A stretch of 64,000 nucleotides of DNA. It comes from Nitratireductor indicus C115 (GTDB taxonomy: Bacteria > Pseudomonadota > Alphaproteobacteria > Rhizobiales > Rhizobiaceae). This document shows, in pieces, positions 8,740 to 20,920 of the stretch. The notes beneath the pieces are model-generated. The model had not been told where the DNA came from, did not search any database, and saw nothing but the letters and a program-made list of their open reading frames with translations. The position numbers were made by a program, and so were the translations under genes. Positions within the stretch are counted from its first letter, which is position 1; every line of letters begins with the position of its first letter. The stretch is taken from positions 62,001-126,000 of the forward strand of contig NZ_AMSI01000013.1 in the NCBI RefSeq assembly GCF_000300515.1. Reading direction: 5' to 3'.

Positions 8740-9606
8740 CTATGAGCTGGCGCGGGCAAGCACGCGCTCGGCAAGGGCAAGGTGAGGGCGGTCATACATG
8801 CGGCCGCCGATATTGACGACGCCGGCGTTGCCGGCCTCCGCGAACGCCTTCACCACGGCGCGCGCCTTTTCCAACTCCGCGTCGCTGGGCGTAAAGGCCC
8901 GGTTGATGACGGGAACCTGTGCCGGGTGGATTGCCATGCGGGCGACGAACCCGTCGCGCACGGCATCTGCGCAGTCTCGTGCGAAAGCGTCCATGTCCGA
9001 GAAATTCGGAAAGACCGTGTCGACGGCTGGAACGCCGGCTGCCGCTGCCGCAAGCAGGGTGGTGCTGCGGGCAAGGCGAAAGAGGTCGGTGTAGCGCCCT
9101 TCGCTGTCGCGGGCCGAGAGGGCTCCGATATGAGCCGAAAGATCTTCCGCCCCCCATGTCAGCCCGGCGAGGCGTTCGCTCGAACCGCGATAGCTCGCAG
9201 CATTCAGAACGCCCATGGCCGTTTCGGTGATGATGGGCAGGATGCGGGTGGACCCGTCCGCGATATCGTTTTCGGCTTCATGCACCCGAAGGCTTGCCGC
9301 CAGGCACGCCACATCGTCGCCGCCTTCGGCTTTGGGCAGCATGATGCCGTCGGGCCTGCCGGCCATGATCGCGCCAAGGTCCGTATCGGTCATGCCGGTG
9401 GAAAGATCGTTGACACGGATATAGAGCTTCGCGCCCGTGCGGCCGCGCGCTTCTGTCAGGAACCGGCCAGCGATCCGCCGGCCATCGTCCTTCCGCTCAA
9501 GGCCAACGGAATCTTCCAGATCGAGGATGAGCACATCCGCCTCCGCGGTGAGCGCCTTGTCGAGCTTGCGTTCGGAATCGGCCGGTACGAAGAGAAGCGA
9601 GCGCAT
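8740..9606 (-). CDS. CoA-ester lyase, HpcH/HpaI (CitE/malyl-CoA lyase) family
   Basis: A 288-residue TIM-barrel Mg-dependent C-C lyase of the CitE-like group. Visible features are the substrate loop DLEDSV (29-34), Arg64 (YIRVND), and the Mg ligands Glu128 (IITETAMG) and Asp155 (WGAEDLS). The family includes malyl-CoA/beta-methylmalyl-CoA lyases, citramalyl-CoA lyases and malyl-CoA thioesterases, and the sequence alone does not decide among them. Its start is 2 bp after the MaoC stop, so the two are translated together, which fits a hydratase-lyase pair acting on C4-C5 dicarboxylyl-CoA esters. Confidence 0.88.
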   Translation of the reverse strand: MRSLLFVPADSERKLDKALTAEADVLILDLEDSVGLERKDDGRRIAGRFLTEARGRTGAKLYIRVNDLSTGMTDTDLGAIMAGRPDGIMLPKAEGGDDVACLAASLRVHEAENDIADGSTRILPIITETAMGVLNAASYRGSSERLAGLTWGAEDLSAHIGALSARDSEGRYTDLFRLARSTTLLAAAAAGVPAVDTVFPNFSDMDAFARDCADAVRDGFVARMAIHPAQVPVINRAFTPSDAELEKARAVVKAFAEAGNAGVVNIGGRMYDRPHLALAERVLARASS

Positions 9607-9608
9607 GA

Positions 9609-10061
9609 TCAGGCCGGCTTCTTCTGGAGCATGGCCTGACGCAGGCAGCGCGCCACAAGCTGGTCGTCCTGATTGTAGGCGCGATGCTCGAATTCCACGA
9701 TGCCGCGATCGGGTTTCGATTTGGACGCGCGCACGGATTTCACCTCCGTTTCAACGCGGATCGTGTCGCCGTGAAAGACCGGATGGGGAAAGCTGGTATC
9801 GGTCATGCCAAGATTGGCAACGGTGGTGCCGAGCGTCGTGTCATGCACGGAAATACCGATCATGAGGCCAAGCGTGAACAGCGAATTGACGAGCGGCTTC
9901 CCCCATTCGCTCTTTGCCGCGAAGTCGAAATCGATATGCAGGGGCTGAGGGTTCAGTGTCATGACGGAGAAAAGCATGTTGTCGCTCTCTGTCACGGTCT
10001 TGCGCAGCGGATGCTGGAAAACCTGCCCTGGCTGAAACTCCTCGAGATAAAGACCGGCCAT
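9609..10061 (-). CDS. MaoC-family (hot-dog) dehydratase
   Basis: A 150-residue single hot-dog domain of the MaoC group. The start at 10061 (MAGLYLEE) has a GGAGAGGA ribosome site directly before it. The hydratase-2 motif appears as TLNPQPLHID with His41, but the Asp normally five residues before the His is Asn36, so either the chemistry differs or a nearby acid (for example Asp27) substitutes. It is the first gene of a two-gene leftward operon with the CoA-ester lyase. Much shorter than the roughly 340-residue mesaconyl-CoA hydratase of the ethylmalonyl-CoA pathway, so I do not call it that. Confidence 0.85.
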   Translation of the reverse strand: MAGLYLEEFQPGQVFQHPLRKTVTESDNMLFSVMTLNPQPLHIDFDFAAKSEWGKPLVNSLFTLGLMIGISVHDTTLGTTVANLGMTDTSFPHPVFHGDTIRVETEVKSVRASKSKPDRGIVEFEHRAYNQDDQLVARCLRQAMLQKKPA

Positions 10062-10190
10062 TCCTCTCCTCCATTTCAACCTGCCCTTGATAAGCGTGCG
10101 CCGGGACGCCCGCAAGCATGCGATTATGGTAAAGGATTCCTATACGAATTCACGTTACGGTCGAAGCAATGGGGCGGGAGCTTGACCGGC

Positions 10191-11324
10191 GTGAAAGTGA
10201 TTCAGCATTTCATGAAATGGATGGAGACGGCGAAAGTCGCCGAACGGGCTGCGGCAGCGGTGGCGCTGGCTCATGCCTATCTCGACGGAAAACTTGCCTT
10301 TGAAGAGCGCTACGCGGCCGAAGCCGCCATGACGGCTTTGCTCGACGATCCTTCCTCGAAGGTGCGGGCAGCCCTTGCCGAGGCAGTCTCGATGAGCCGC
10401 CATGCGCCGGTGCAGGTGGTGGCAGCGCTTGCCGCCGATCAGCCGGACGTCGCAGGCCCCGTGCTTGCCCGTTCTCCGGTTCTTTCCGATACGGACCTTA
10501 TCGAGTGCATTTCGGAAGGACGGGAAGCCTCGCAATGCCTGATTGCCGGTCGTCCACGCGTTTCCATGGGGGTGGCCGCGGCGATTGCCGAGGTCGGCGC
10601 TCTGGAGGCCTGCCTCGTCCTGGCCGACAATTCGGGCGCGGATATCGCCAGCCTGAGTTTTCGCCGCCTGATCGAGCGTTTCGGCTCCGACGCGCGGCTG
10701 CGCGAGGCGCTGTTTGCCGACCCACGTCTTCCATCCGATTGCCGCCACAAGCTTCTTGTCCATCTTGGCGAGGCGTTGCGCGACGCGCCTTTCGTCAAGG
10801 CTCTGGTCGGTCAGGTTCGGGCGGAAAAGCTCACACGCGAGGCTTGCGTGCGTGCTTCGCTTACCCTGATCGATAGTGTCGAGCAGAATGAATATGAAGC
10901 TCTGGTCGAGCATTTGCGCCTGAGCGGCGAGCTTTCCACCGGTTTCGTGATCCGCCTTGTCGCCCATGGAAAGATCGATTTCTTCGGCACGGTTCTGGTG
11001 GCACTGGCCGGCCAGCCGGAAGCGCGCGTTCGCGCCCTGCTGTCCAATGGGCGCGATGTCGCGATTTCCGCTCTCCTGCAGAAAGCCGGTCTGGCGCGCG
11101 AAACGCATACGCCGGTATTGCGCGCGCTCGATTTGTGGCGCGACGTGGCATGCGGCAAACGCATTGCCGGCCCGCAGGAAGTTTCCTGGCTGATGCTGTC
11201 GGCCATTGGAGGGACAGACCCGCAGCCCGAATCTGCCGAACTGGCCGGTCTCCTGCGCACCATTCACCTGGAAGTTTTACGAGAGAACGCTCGTATCCAG
11301 GCACAGGCTATTGCTGCCGCCTGA
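10191..11324 (+). CDS. DUF2336 domain protein
   Basis: About 377 residues, nearly all alpha-helical, with repeated helix-turn-helix units (for example AAEAAMTALLDDPSSKVRAA, then VRALLSNGRDVAISALLQKAG) that look like HEAT-type repeats. It matches the alphaproteobacterial DUF2336 family, of unknown function. The frame is open far upstream, but the part before 10191 overlaps the opposing MaoC gene; the GTG at 10191 with GGGAG about 11 bp before it is my best start, and the ATG at 10212 is an alternative. No membrane segment or signal is visible. It is convergent with parE across a palindromic element. Confidence 0.8.
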   Translation: MKVIQHFMKWMETAKVAERAAAAVALAHAYLDGKLAFEERYAAEAAMTALLDDPSSKVRAALAEAVSMSRHAPVQVVAALAADQPDVAGPVLARSPVLSDTDLIECISEGREASQCLIAGRPRVSMGVAAAIAEVGALEACLVLADNSGADIASLSFRRLIERFGSDARLREALFADPRLPSDCRHKLLVHLGEALRDAPFVKALVGQVRAEKLTREACVRASLTLIDSVEQNEYEALVEHLRLSGELSTGFVIRLVAHGKIDFFGTVLVALAGQPEARVRALLSNGRDVAISALLQKAGLARETHTPVLRALDLWRDVACGKRIAGPQEVSWLMLSAIGGTDPQPESAELAGLLRTIHLEVLRENARIQAQAIAAA

Positions 11325-11362
11325 TTTCGATACGCTCTCTGTAGCGAGAGCTGGCGTCAGGC

Positions 11363-11395
11363 GCCCTCGCAGTTCGATAAGCTCACCATGAGGGC
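11363..11395. repeat. Palindromic intergenic element between convergent genes
   Basis: GCCCTC (11363-11368) pairs with GAGGGC (11390-11395) around a core reading, on the minus strand, TGGTGAGCTTATCGAACT. This resembles the abundant 'GAGCTTGTCGAA' intergenic palindrome found across many Proteobacteria. It lies 18 bp from the parE stop and could terminate either gene. Copy number in the genome is unknown from here. Confidence 0.5.
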
Positions 11396-11413
11396 GGAAC
11401 GCCGCACGACCGC

Positions 11414-13486
11414 TCAGATGTCCAGCTCGTCGGCGAATTCCGCATTGTCCTGGATGAAACGGAAGCGGGCTTCGGGCTTGGTCCCCATCAGGGCGTCGAT
11501 GGCGTCCTTGGTGGCATCCTGACCGTCGATCACGGAGACGCGCAGGAGCGTGCGCTTCCTCCGGTCCATGGTCGTTTCCTTGAGCTGTGCCGCCATCATC
11601 TCGCCGAGGCCCTTGAAGCGGCCGATCTCGACCTTGCCACGCCCGGTGAATTCGGTAGCGAGCAATTCGTCCTTATGGGCATCGTCGCGCGCATACATGG
11701 TCTTGCCGCCTTGGCTAATGCGGTAGAGCGGAGGCACGGCCATGAAGAGATGGCCGTTCTCGATGAGTTGCGGCATCTCCTGATAGAAGAAGGTGATGAG
11801 CAGCGATGCGATATGCGCGCCATCCACGTCAGCGTCGGTCATGATGATGACCCGGTCGTAACGCAGGTCGTCCTCGCGATACTTCGTCCGTGTGCCGCAC
11901 CCCAGCGCCTGAACCAGATCGGAAATCTGCTGATTGGCGGCGAGCTTTCCGGTTCCGGCGCTGGCCACGTTCAGGATTTTGCCGCGCAGCGGCAGAACGG
12001 CCTGGCTGGTGCGGTCGCGCGCCTGCTTGGCGGAGCCACCGGCCGAATCGCCCTCGACGATGAAGATTTCCGCCCCGGCGGCCGCACCCATGGTGCAATC
12101 GGCAAGCTTGCCCGGCAGGCGCAGCTTGCGCACGGCGGATTTGCGGCTGACCTCGCGCTCCTGACGGCGGCGCAACCGCTCGTCGGCGCGCGCCACCACC
12201 CAGTCGAGCAGCTTCGAGGCTTCCTGCGGGTTGTCGGCGAGCCAATGGTCGAACGGATCGCGCACGGCGTTCTCGACGATACGGGTCGCCGCCGCCGTCG
12301 CCAGCTTGTCCTTGGTCTGGCCGACGAATTCCGGCTCGCGGATGAAGACCGACAGCATGCCGGCGCCCGAGATCATCACATCCTCGGAGGTGATGATGGA
12401 GGCGCGCTTGTTGCCGGTGAGTTCCGCATAGCCGCGTAAGCCGCGCAGCAGCGCGTTGCGGAAGCCCGATTCATGCGTTCCGCCTTCGGGTGTCGGCACC
12501 GTGTTACAATAGGAGTTCAGCATGGCGTCGCCGCCATACCAGGTGATTGCCCATTCCACCGCACCGTGGCCGGAATTCTTCTCGCTGCGGCCGGAGAAGA
12601 TTTCCTTGGTGACCTGGAATTCGCCTTCGAGCGAGGCGGACAGAAAGTCCTTCAGACCGCCGGGGAAGTGGAAGGTGGCTTTTTCGGGCGTCTTTGCCTT
12701 TTCGCCAAGCAATGAGGGCGCGCAGGACCAGCGGATTTCGACACCGCCGAAGAGATAGGCCTTCGAGCGCGCCATGCGATAGAGCCGTTCCGGCTCGAAC
12801 TTCGCATCCTTGCCGAAGATTTCCGGGTCGGGCCTGAAGCGCACGCGCGTACCACGCCGGTTGTGAACCTCGCCGAGCTTCTCCAGCCCGCCCTGCGGAA
12901 TGCCGCGCGAAAAGGTTTGGCGGAAGAGCTGGCGATTGCGTGCCACCTCCACTTCGAGAAGCTCCGAGAGCGCGTTCACAACGGAAACGCCGACACCGTG
13001 CAGGCCACCCGAGGTCTCATAGACCTTGGAATCGAATTTGCCGCCGGCATGCAGCGTCGTCATGATGACTTCGAGCGCCGACTTGTCCTTGAACTTGGGA
13101 TGCGGGTCCACGGGGATGCCGCGTCCATTGTCGGTCACCGACAGGAAACCCTCAGCATCGAGCTCCACCTCGATGAAGGTCGCGTGGCCGGCCACGGCCT
13201 CGTCCATCGAGTTGTCGATGACCTCGGCGAAGAGATGATGCAGGGCCTTGTCGTCCGTGCCGCCGATATACATGCCTGGCCGTCGGCGGACAGGCTCCAA
13301 CCCTTCCAGAACCTCGATGTCGGCTGCACTATAGCCGTCACTGGACGAGGCGGCGGGCACGGGCCGCGGTGCCGGCTTGCGCTCGGCTGCAGGCTCAGGC
13401 GTCTTGGCGCGTTCTTGTGGAGCGGCCGACGGGGCAGCAGGCGCGGCACCGGTCAGTCCGGCAAAGAGATCGTTATTGTCGTCCAT
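11414..13486 (-). CDS. parE: DNA topoisomerase IV subunit B
   Basis: ATPase subunit of topoisomerase IV, which decatenates chromosomes with ParC. The 690-residue protein has a Pro/Ala-rich N-terminal extension of about 50 residues, then the GHKL ATPase domain (RRRPGMYIGGTDDKALHHL, EVIDNSMDEA), the transducer domain, and the Toprim domain with EGDSAGG (Glu478-) and DADVDG (Asp551, Asp553). The short loop arrangement and EIFIVEGDSAGGSAKQ favour ParE over GyrB. It is monocistronic. A perfect GAAC-N7-GAAC LexA-type box lies 71-85 bp upstream, so SOS control is likely. parC is not in the window. Confidence 0.96.
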   Translation of the reverse strand: MDDNNDLFAGLTGAAPAAPSAAPQERAKTPEPAAERKPAPRPVPAASSSDGYSAADIEVLEGLEPVRRRPGMYIGGTDDKALHHLFAEVIDNSMDEAVAGHATFIEVELDAEGFLSVTDNGRGIPVDPHPKFKDKSALEVIMTTLHAGGKFDSKVYETSGGLHGVGVSVVNALSELLEVEVARNRQLFRQTFSRGIPQGGLEKLGEVHNRRGTRVRFRPDPEIFGKDAKFEPERLYRMARSKAYLFGGVEIRWSCAPSLLGEKAKTPEKATFHFPGGLKDFLSASLEGEFQVTKEIFSGRSEKNSGHGAVEWAITWYGGDAMLNSYCNTVPTPEGGTHESGFRNALLRGLRGYAELTGNKRASIITSEDVMISGAGMLSVFIREPEFVGQTKDKLATAAATRIVENAVRDPFDHWLADNPQEASKLLDWVVARADERLRRRQEREVSRKSAVRKLRLPGKLADCTMGAAAGAEIFIVEGDSAGGSAKQARDRTSQAVLPLRGKILNVASAGTGKLAANQQISDLVQALGCGTRTKYREDDLRYDRVIIMTDADVDGAHIASLLITFFYQEMPQLIENGHLFMAVPPLYRISQGGKTMYARDDAHKDELLATEFTGRGKVEIGRFKGLGEMMAAQLKETTMDRRKRTLLRVSVIDGQDATKDAIDALMGTKPEARFRFIQDNAEFADELDI

Positions 13487-13556
13487 AGGGCGTGTGGCTT
13501 CCTGTCCCGCGAATCACAGCGCAGTTTGCCATGGATTCCAAGGCAAAGCGAAGGGC

Positions 13557-13571
13557 GTTCCGGTTCCGTTC
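13557..13571 (-). promoter_or_regulatory. LexA (SOS) box upstream of parE
   Basis: On the minus strand GAACGGAACCGGAAC, an exact match to the alphaproteobacterial SOS consensus GAAC-N7-GAAC, 71-85 bp before the parE start and close to where a promoter should lie. No other gene starts here: gcvP ends on the other side of its terminator. Confidence 0.72.
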
Positions 13572-13658
13572 GGTGCGTGTGAACGGGGTTTAACAGAAAC
13601 CTGGAAGCCGCTGCAATGGGCAGGCCGAAAGACGGTGGAAAACAAAAGCCGAAAAGGT

Positions 13659-13684
13659 CGGCGGAGCCCCGGAAGGCTCCGCCG
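13659..13684 (-). terminator. Terminator of the gcvTHP operon
   Basis: A perfect 10 bp stem, CGGCGGAGCC with GGCTCCGCCG, and a six-base loop, followed on the minus strand by ACCTTTTCGGCTTTTGTTTT. It lies 7 bp after the gcvP stop. Confidence 0.8.
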
Positions 13685-13690
13685 GAAGCG

Positions 13691-16492
<2,802 letters not shown>

Positions 16493-16501
16493 GGTGTTTC
16501 C

Positions 16502-16870
16502 TCAGCCGAGCGAAGCCTGATAGGCGGCTTCGTCCATCAGACCTTCGAGCTGGCTTTCATCCGTAAGGGTCATCTTCCAAAGCCAGCCATCGCCGGCGGG
16601 CGCGGAATTGACGAGGGAGGGATCGCTGGAAAGCGTGTCGTTGACGGCGGTGATCTCCCCATCGGCCGGTGCATAGACGTCGGAGGCGGCCTTTACGGAT
16701 TCAACCACGACAGCGGTATCGCCCTTCGAAAGTGTCGCACCGGTTTCAGGCAGTTCCACAAACACCAGATCGCCAAGCTGCTCCTGCGCGTAATCGGTGA
16801 TGCCGACCGTGGCGACGCCGCCCTCGATCTTGATCCATTCGTGGTCAGGCGTGAAATAGATCTTGCTCAT
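16502..16870 (-). CDS. gcvH: Glycine cleavage system H protein
   Basis: The mobile lipoyl carrier that shuttles the aminomethyl group between GcvP, GcvT and lipoamide dehydrogenase. The 122-residue protein carries the lipoylation site Lys60 in [15 protein letters not shown]. The start at 16870 ([12 protein letters not shown]) matches the family; a longer frame to 17053 runs into gcvT and is rejected. It begins 4 bp after the gcvT stop and ends 9 bp before gcvP, in one operon. Confidence 0.98.
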   Translation of the reverse strand: MSKIYFTPDHEWIKIEGGVATVGITDYAQEQLGDLVFVELPETGATLSKGDTAVVVESVKAASDVYAPADGEITAVNDTLSSDPSLVNSAPAGDGWLWKMTLTDESQLEGLMDEAAYQASLG

Positions 16871-16874
16871 CGAT

Positions 16875-17981
16875 TTATCCTTTGTGGTAGCGCTGCGGCG
16901 TGAAGGGAAGGGAATGGACGTCGAGCGCGATGCGATTGCCGCGCACTTCGGTGAAAAGACGGGTGCCGGGTTCGGAGAGTTGTTTGTCGACATATCCCAT
17001 GGCGACGGGATGGCCGACGCTCGGGCCAAACCCGCCGGAGGTGACGCGGCCAACCGCTTCTCCGGCTTCGTTGACGAGGAGCGCGCCTGCGCGCACCGGC
17101 TGGCGGCCCTCCGGCTTCAGCCCGACGCGTTTCTGGTTGGCGCCCTTCGCAAGGATGGCACCCAGTGCCTGTGCGCCGACAAAGCCGCCGCCCTCGCGCA
17201 CTGCCTTGGGAATGGCCCACAGGATGGCTGCGCTGGCCGGGTCAGTGGTCTGGTCGAGGTCCTGTCCGTGCAGGCAAAGCCCGGCTTCGAGCCTGAGGCT
17301 GTCGCGTGCGGCAAGGCCGATCCACTCAACACGCTCATCCGCGATGAGCTTGCGGGCGAAACGTTCCGCCTCATCGACGGGCAACGCCACCTCGAAACCG
17401 TCCTCGCCCGTATAGCCGGAGCGGGCGGCGAACCAGCCATCCTTCGGCTCGGTGCCGCTCATGAAGACGAGATCGCTGAGGTCGAGCCCCGCCGCGATCA
17501 GAACAGCTTCGGCATCCGGCCCCTGAAGGGCAAGCAGAACCCGTTCGAGAGGCTCGAAGGAGACATTGAAATCCTCCGCGATGGCCCTGAAATGGGCCTC
17601 GTCGGTCGCTGCATTGCCGGCATTGGCCACCACCATGAACCGCTCCGCACCGAGCCGTGTGACGATCAGGTCGTCGATGATGCCGGCCTCGTCATTGAGG
17701 AGCACGGTATATTTTGAGCGGCCCTCGCCGAGGCCCGCCGCATCGAGTGGGCAGGCGTGCGACAGAAAGCGCGCCGCATCCGGTCCCTGCACCTCGAAGA
17801 GCTGCATGTGGGAAATGTCGAAAAGCCCGGCGCTGGCGCGCGTGTGAAGATGTTCCTTCATCACGCCGGCCGGATAGGTCAGCGGCATGCGCCAGCCTGC
17901 GAAAGCGCCGAAGCGCGCGCCGGCTTCTTCATGCAATGCCTCAAGCGGCAAATGTTTGGGAGAGGCGGTGTTCTCGCTCAT
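16875..17981 (-). CDS. gcvT: Glycine cleavage system aminomethyltransferase (T-protein)
   Basis: Transfers the methylene group from aminomethyl-lipoyl GcvH to tetrahydrofolate and releases ammonia. The 368-residue protein shows the family order: [13 protein letters not shown], a folate-binding region with the conserved [10 protein letters not shown]-type stretch (here [14 protein letters not shown]), and [14 protein letters not shown] near the C-terminus. The start at 17981 has GGAGG four bases away; an in-frame start at 18002 lies in the riboswitch leader and is unlikely. It heads the gcvTHP operon, about 50 bp downstream of the second aptamer. Confidence 0.97.
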   Translation of the reverse strand: MSENTASPKHLPLEALHEEAGARFGAFAGWRMPLTYPAGVMKEHLHTRASAGLFDISHMQLFEVQGPDAARFLSHACPLDAAGLGEGRSKYTVLLNDEAGIIDDLIVTRLGAERFMVVANAGNAATDEAHFRAIAEDFNVSFEPLERVLLALQGPDAEAVLIAAGLDLSDLVFMSGTEPKDGWFAARSGYTGEDGFEVALPVDEAERFARKLIADERVEWIGLAARDSLRLEAGLCLHGQDLDQTTDPASAAILWAIPKAVREGGGFVGAQALGAILAKGANQKRVGLKPEGRQPVRAGALLVNEAGEAVGRVTSGGFGPSVGHPVAMGYVDKQLSEPGTRLFTEVRGNRIALDVHSLPFTPQRYHKG

Positions 17982-18030
17982 CAGTCCTCCGAAGTTGCAC
18001 AATCACGCCGCGGCAAGCGGCATGTTCGCG

Positions 18031-18235
18031 CCCCTCTGTCGGAAGCCTGAGAGACTCGCGCAGTTCCGGTTCCGGAATTCGGTTCCCAACTGCGCTTACA
18101 CCTTCGGCGCGGGGGCAAGCCCCGACTTTCCAGAGTGTCTTAACCGGCCGACGGTTCTTTTGCCTGAGAGATTTCGGGCGATTTCCCCTTCGGCGGCCCT
18201 TCCGGAATTCCGGTTGGACTCTCTCCCGCTGGCCG
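18031..18235 (-). ncRNA. Tandem glycine riboswitch (two aptamers) in the gcvT leader
   Basis: Two glycine aptamers are readable on the minus strand. Aptamer 1 has GGGAGAGAGTCC, GCCGAAGGGGAAA and CTCTCAGGCAAAAGAACC (the last at 18170-18153). Aptamer 2 has CTGGAAAG, GCCGAAGGTGTAAGC and CTCTCAGGCTTCCGACAGA (second CTCTCAGGC at 18053-18045). The linker between them is short, as in the classic cooperative VC-type arrangement. A hairpin at 18004-18024 (CATGCCGC/GCGGCGTG on the minus strand) sits between aptamer 2 and the gcvT ribosome site and may be the expression platform; it has no U-run, so translational control or antitermination cannot be told apart. Known glycine riboswitches on gcv operons turn expression on. 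Confidence 0.95.
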
Positions 18236-18262
18236 GCAGGGCCGAAGCCCTGGACAATCCGG

Positions 18263-18291
18263 AAACTAGCCGAGACGCCCTGCTTTGTCAC
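18263..18291 (-). promoter_or_regulatory. Candidate promoter of the gcv operon
   Basis: On the minus strand GTGACA (18291-18286), a 17 bp spacer, and TAGTTT (18268-18263). Transcription would start near 18256, just before the first glycine aptamer, which is where the leader needs to begin. The 17982-18481 stretch (500 bp) holds only this promoter, the riboswitch and the fghA terminator; I see no gene in it. Confidence 0.5.
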
Positions 18292-18379
18292 CTGCCGGAT
18301 CGTTATGGCGGGACGTTATCCCGCTTCTATGCAGGAAGGCGGGTGTCGCCGGGCCCTGGTCCGAACCCCGGTAATGGCA

Positions 18380-18410
18380 AAGGCGGCATCCCCATCGGGC
18401 ACGCCGCCTT
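18380..18410 (-). terminator. Candidate terminator downstream of fghA
   Basis: AAGGCGGC and GCCGCCTT form an 8 bp stem around a GC-rich loop. On the minus strand it is followed only by TTTGCC, so termination would be modest. The plus-strand reading has TTATTTT after it, but no plus-strand gene ends here. Confidence 0.5.
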
Positions 18411-18481
18411 ATTTTGAAGGAGAAATATTGTTCTATTTTTAGGTAGTTATGTGGATTTTCGGATTCAATCTCTGACCTTCT

Positions 18482-19315
18482 TCACGCAAGCCTTTCGGCA
18501 TGCCATGCCAGATGATCGTCCATGAATGTGGAAATGAAGAAGTAGGAATGGTCGTAGCCGTCGCGCATGTTCAGTGTCAGCGGCAGGCCGGCATTCTTGC
18601 AGGCGTCCTCGAACAGCCAAGGGCGCAGACCCTCATCGAGAAACCCGTCGGCGCTGCCCTGATCGATCAGGAATTCAGGAAAGCGGGCCCCTTCCTTTAC
18701 CAGCGCACAGGCATCGTGGGCGCGCCATGCGGCCTCGTCCTTGCCTAGATATTTCTCGAAAGCAGGTTTGGACCAGCCCGCCGTGGACGGTTCCACAATG
18801 GGGGCGAAGGCGGAGCAGCTTTTGTAGCGATCGGGATTGTTAAGGGCGATGGTGAGCGCGCCGTGGCCACCCATGGAATGGCCGAAAATGCCCTGCCGGC
18901 TCATGTCGGCCGGAAAATGTTCGGCGATCAGGGCGGGAAGCTCCTGCGTCACATAGCTGTACATGCGGTAGTTCTCGGCAAAGGGCTCTTGCGTCGCATC
19001 CACATAAAAACCGGCGCCCTTGCCGAACTGCCAGTTATCGGGCTCGTCAGGAACAGCCTCGCCGCGCGGGCTCGTGTCGGGGCAGACGATCATCAGCCCG
19101 AGTTCGGCGGCCATGCGCCGGTATTCGCCCTTGTCCATGACATTGGCATGGGTGCAGGTGAGACCGGAGAGATACCAAAGGACCGGCACTGGCCCCTTTT
19201 CGGCTTGCGGGGGTACAAACACGGCAAAGGTCATGTCGCATCGGCAGGCGGAGGAGGCATGCGTGTAGACGCCCTGCGTTCCGCCGTGGGATTTCGCGGT
19301 GGAGACGGTTTTCAT
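18482..19315 (-). CDS. fghA: S-formylglutathione hydrolase
   Basis: Hydrolyses S-formylglutathione to formate and glutathione, the second step of glutathione-dependent formaldehyde detoxification. The 277-residue alpha/beta hydrolase has the triad Ser147 (GHSMGGHG), Asp223 (QGSADGF) and His256 (GYDHSYFF), equivalent to the E. coli FrmB residues. The CTHAN oxyanion region is at 54-58. It overlaps the stop of yaiI by ATGA and is the last gene of adhC-yaiI-fghA. The upstream partner AdhC makes its substrate. Confidence 0.97.
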   Translation of the reverse strand: MKTVSTAKSHGGTQGVYTHASSACRCDMTFAVFVPPQAEKGPVPVLWYLSGLTCTHANVMDKGEYRRMAAELGLMIVCPDTSPRGEAVPDEPDNWQFGKGAGFYVDATQEPFAENYRMYSYVTQELPALIAEHFPADMSRQGIFGHSMGGHGALTIALNNPDRYKSCSAFAPIVEPSTAGWSKPAFEKYLGKDEAAWRAHDACALVKEGARFPEFLIDQGSADGFLDEGLRPWLFEDACKNAGLPLTLNMRDGYDHSYFFISTFMDDHLAWHAERLA

Positions 19316-19782
19316 GATGACTGATTTCCCTGATTTGCGCGCAATGCCCGGCGCACGGTCTGGTCCAGCGCCTGGAGAAAAGCGGAACGGTCCTTCGGCG
19401 TGAAACCGGGATTGTATCCCTTGATCTCGCCCGCCTCGCGCAGGTCCTGCTTCAGATTGCGCATGGCGACGGCCATGCCGATGGTTTCCGGCGTGAAGGG
19501 CCTGCCGGTGGGGCCGAGCGTGTGAACACCTTTTTCCACCAGTCGCGCGGCCAGCGGCACGTCCGCGGTGATGGCAATGTCGCCGGCCTGCGCATGGTCC
19601 ACGATCCAGTCGTCGGCCGCGTCGAAACTGCCCGAAACGACGATGTTCCGGATCATCGGATCGCGCGAGGGCCGAAGCCCGCCATTGGCGACAAAGGTGA
19701 CCGGCAGCCCATGCCGCTCGGCCACCTTCATCACCTCGGCCTTCACCGGGCAGGCATCGGCATCCACATAGATGGCGGGCAC
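19312..19782 (-). CDS. yaiI: UPF0178 family protein YaiI
   Basis: A 156-residue protein of the YaiI/YqxD (UPF0178) family, which has a PIN-like/NYN-like fold; the family function is not established. Conserved pieces are YVDADACPVK at the N-terminus, ITADVPLAARLVEKG and the GPTGRPFT loop. The acidic DAD and ADVPLA positions suit a metal-dependent nuclease-like site, which is inference. The likely start is the GTG at 19782, which has GAGG about 8 bp upstream and avoids overlap with adhC; the frame itself runs back to 19830. It sits between the two formaldehyde genes and is translationally coupled to fghA. Confidence 0.9.
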   Translation of the reverse strand: MPAIYVDADACPVKAEVMKVAERHGLPVTFVANGGLRPSRDPMIRNIVVSGSFDAADDWIVDHAQAGDIAITADVPLAARLVEKGVHTLGPTGRPFTPETIGMAVAMRNLKQDLREAGEIKGYNPGFTPKDRSAFLQALDQTVRRALRANQGNQSS

Positions 19783-19792
19783 GGCAGTGGCC

Positions 19793-20920
<1,128 letters not shown>

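Noticed and set aside
9609-10061. Calling the MaoC protein mesaconyl-CoA hydratase of the ethylmalonyl-CoA pathway
   Set aside because: It is about half the usual length and lacks the canonical Asp, and other pathway genes are not in the window.
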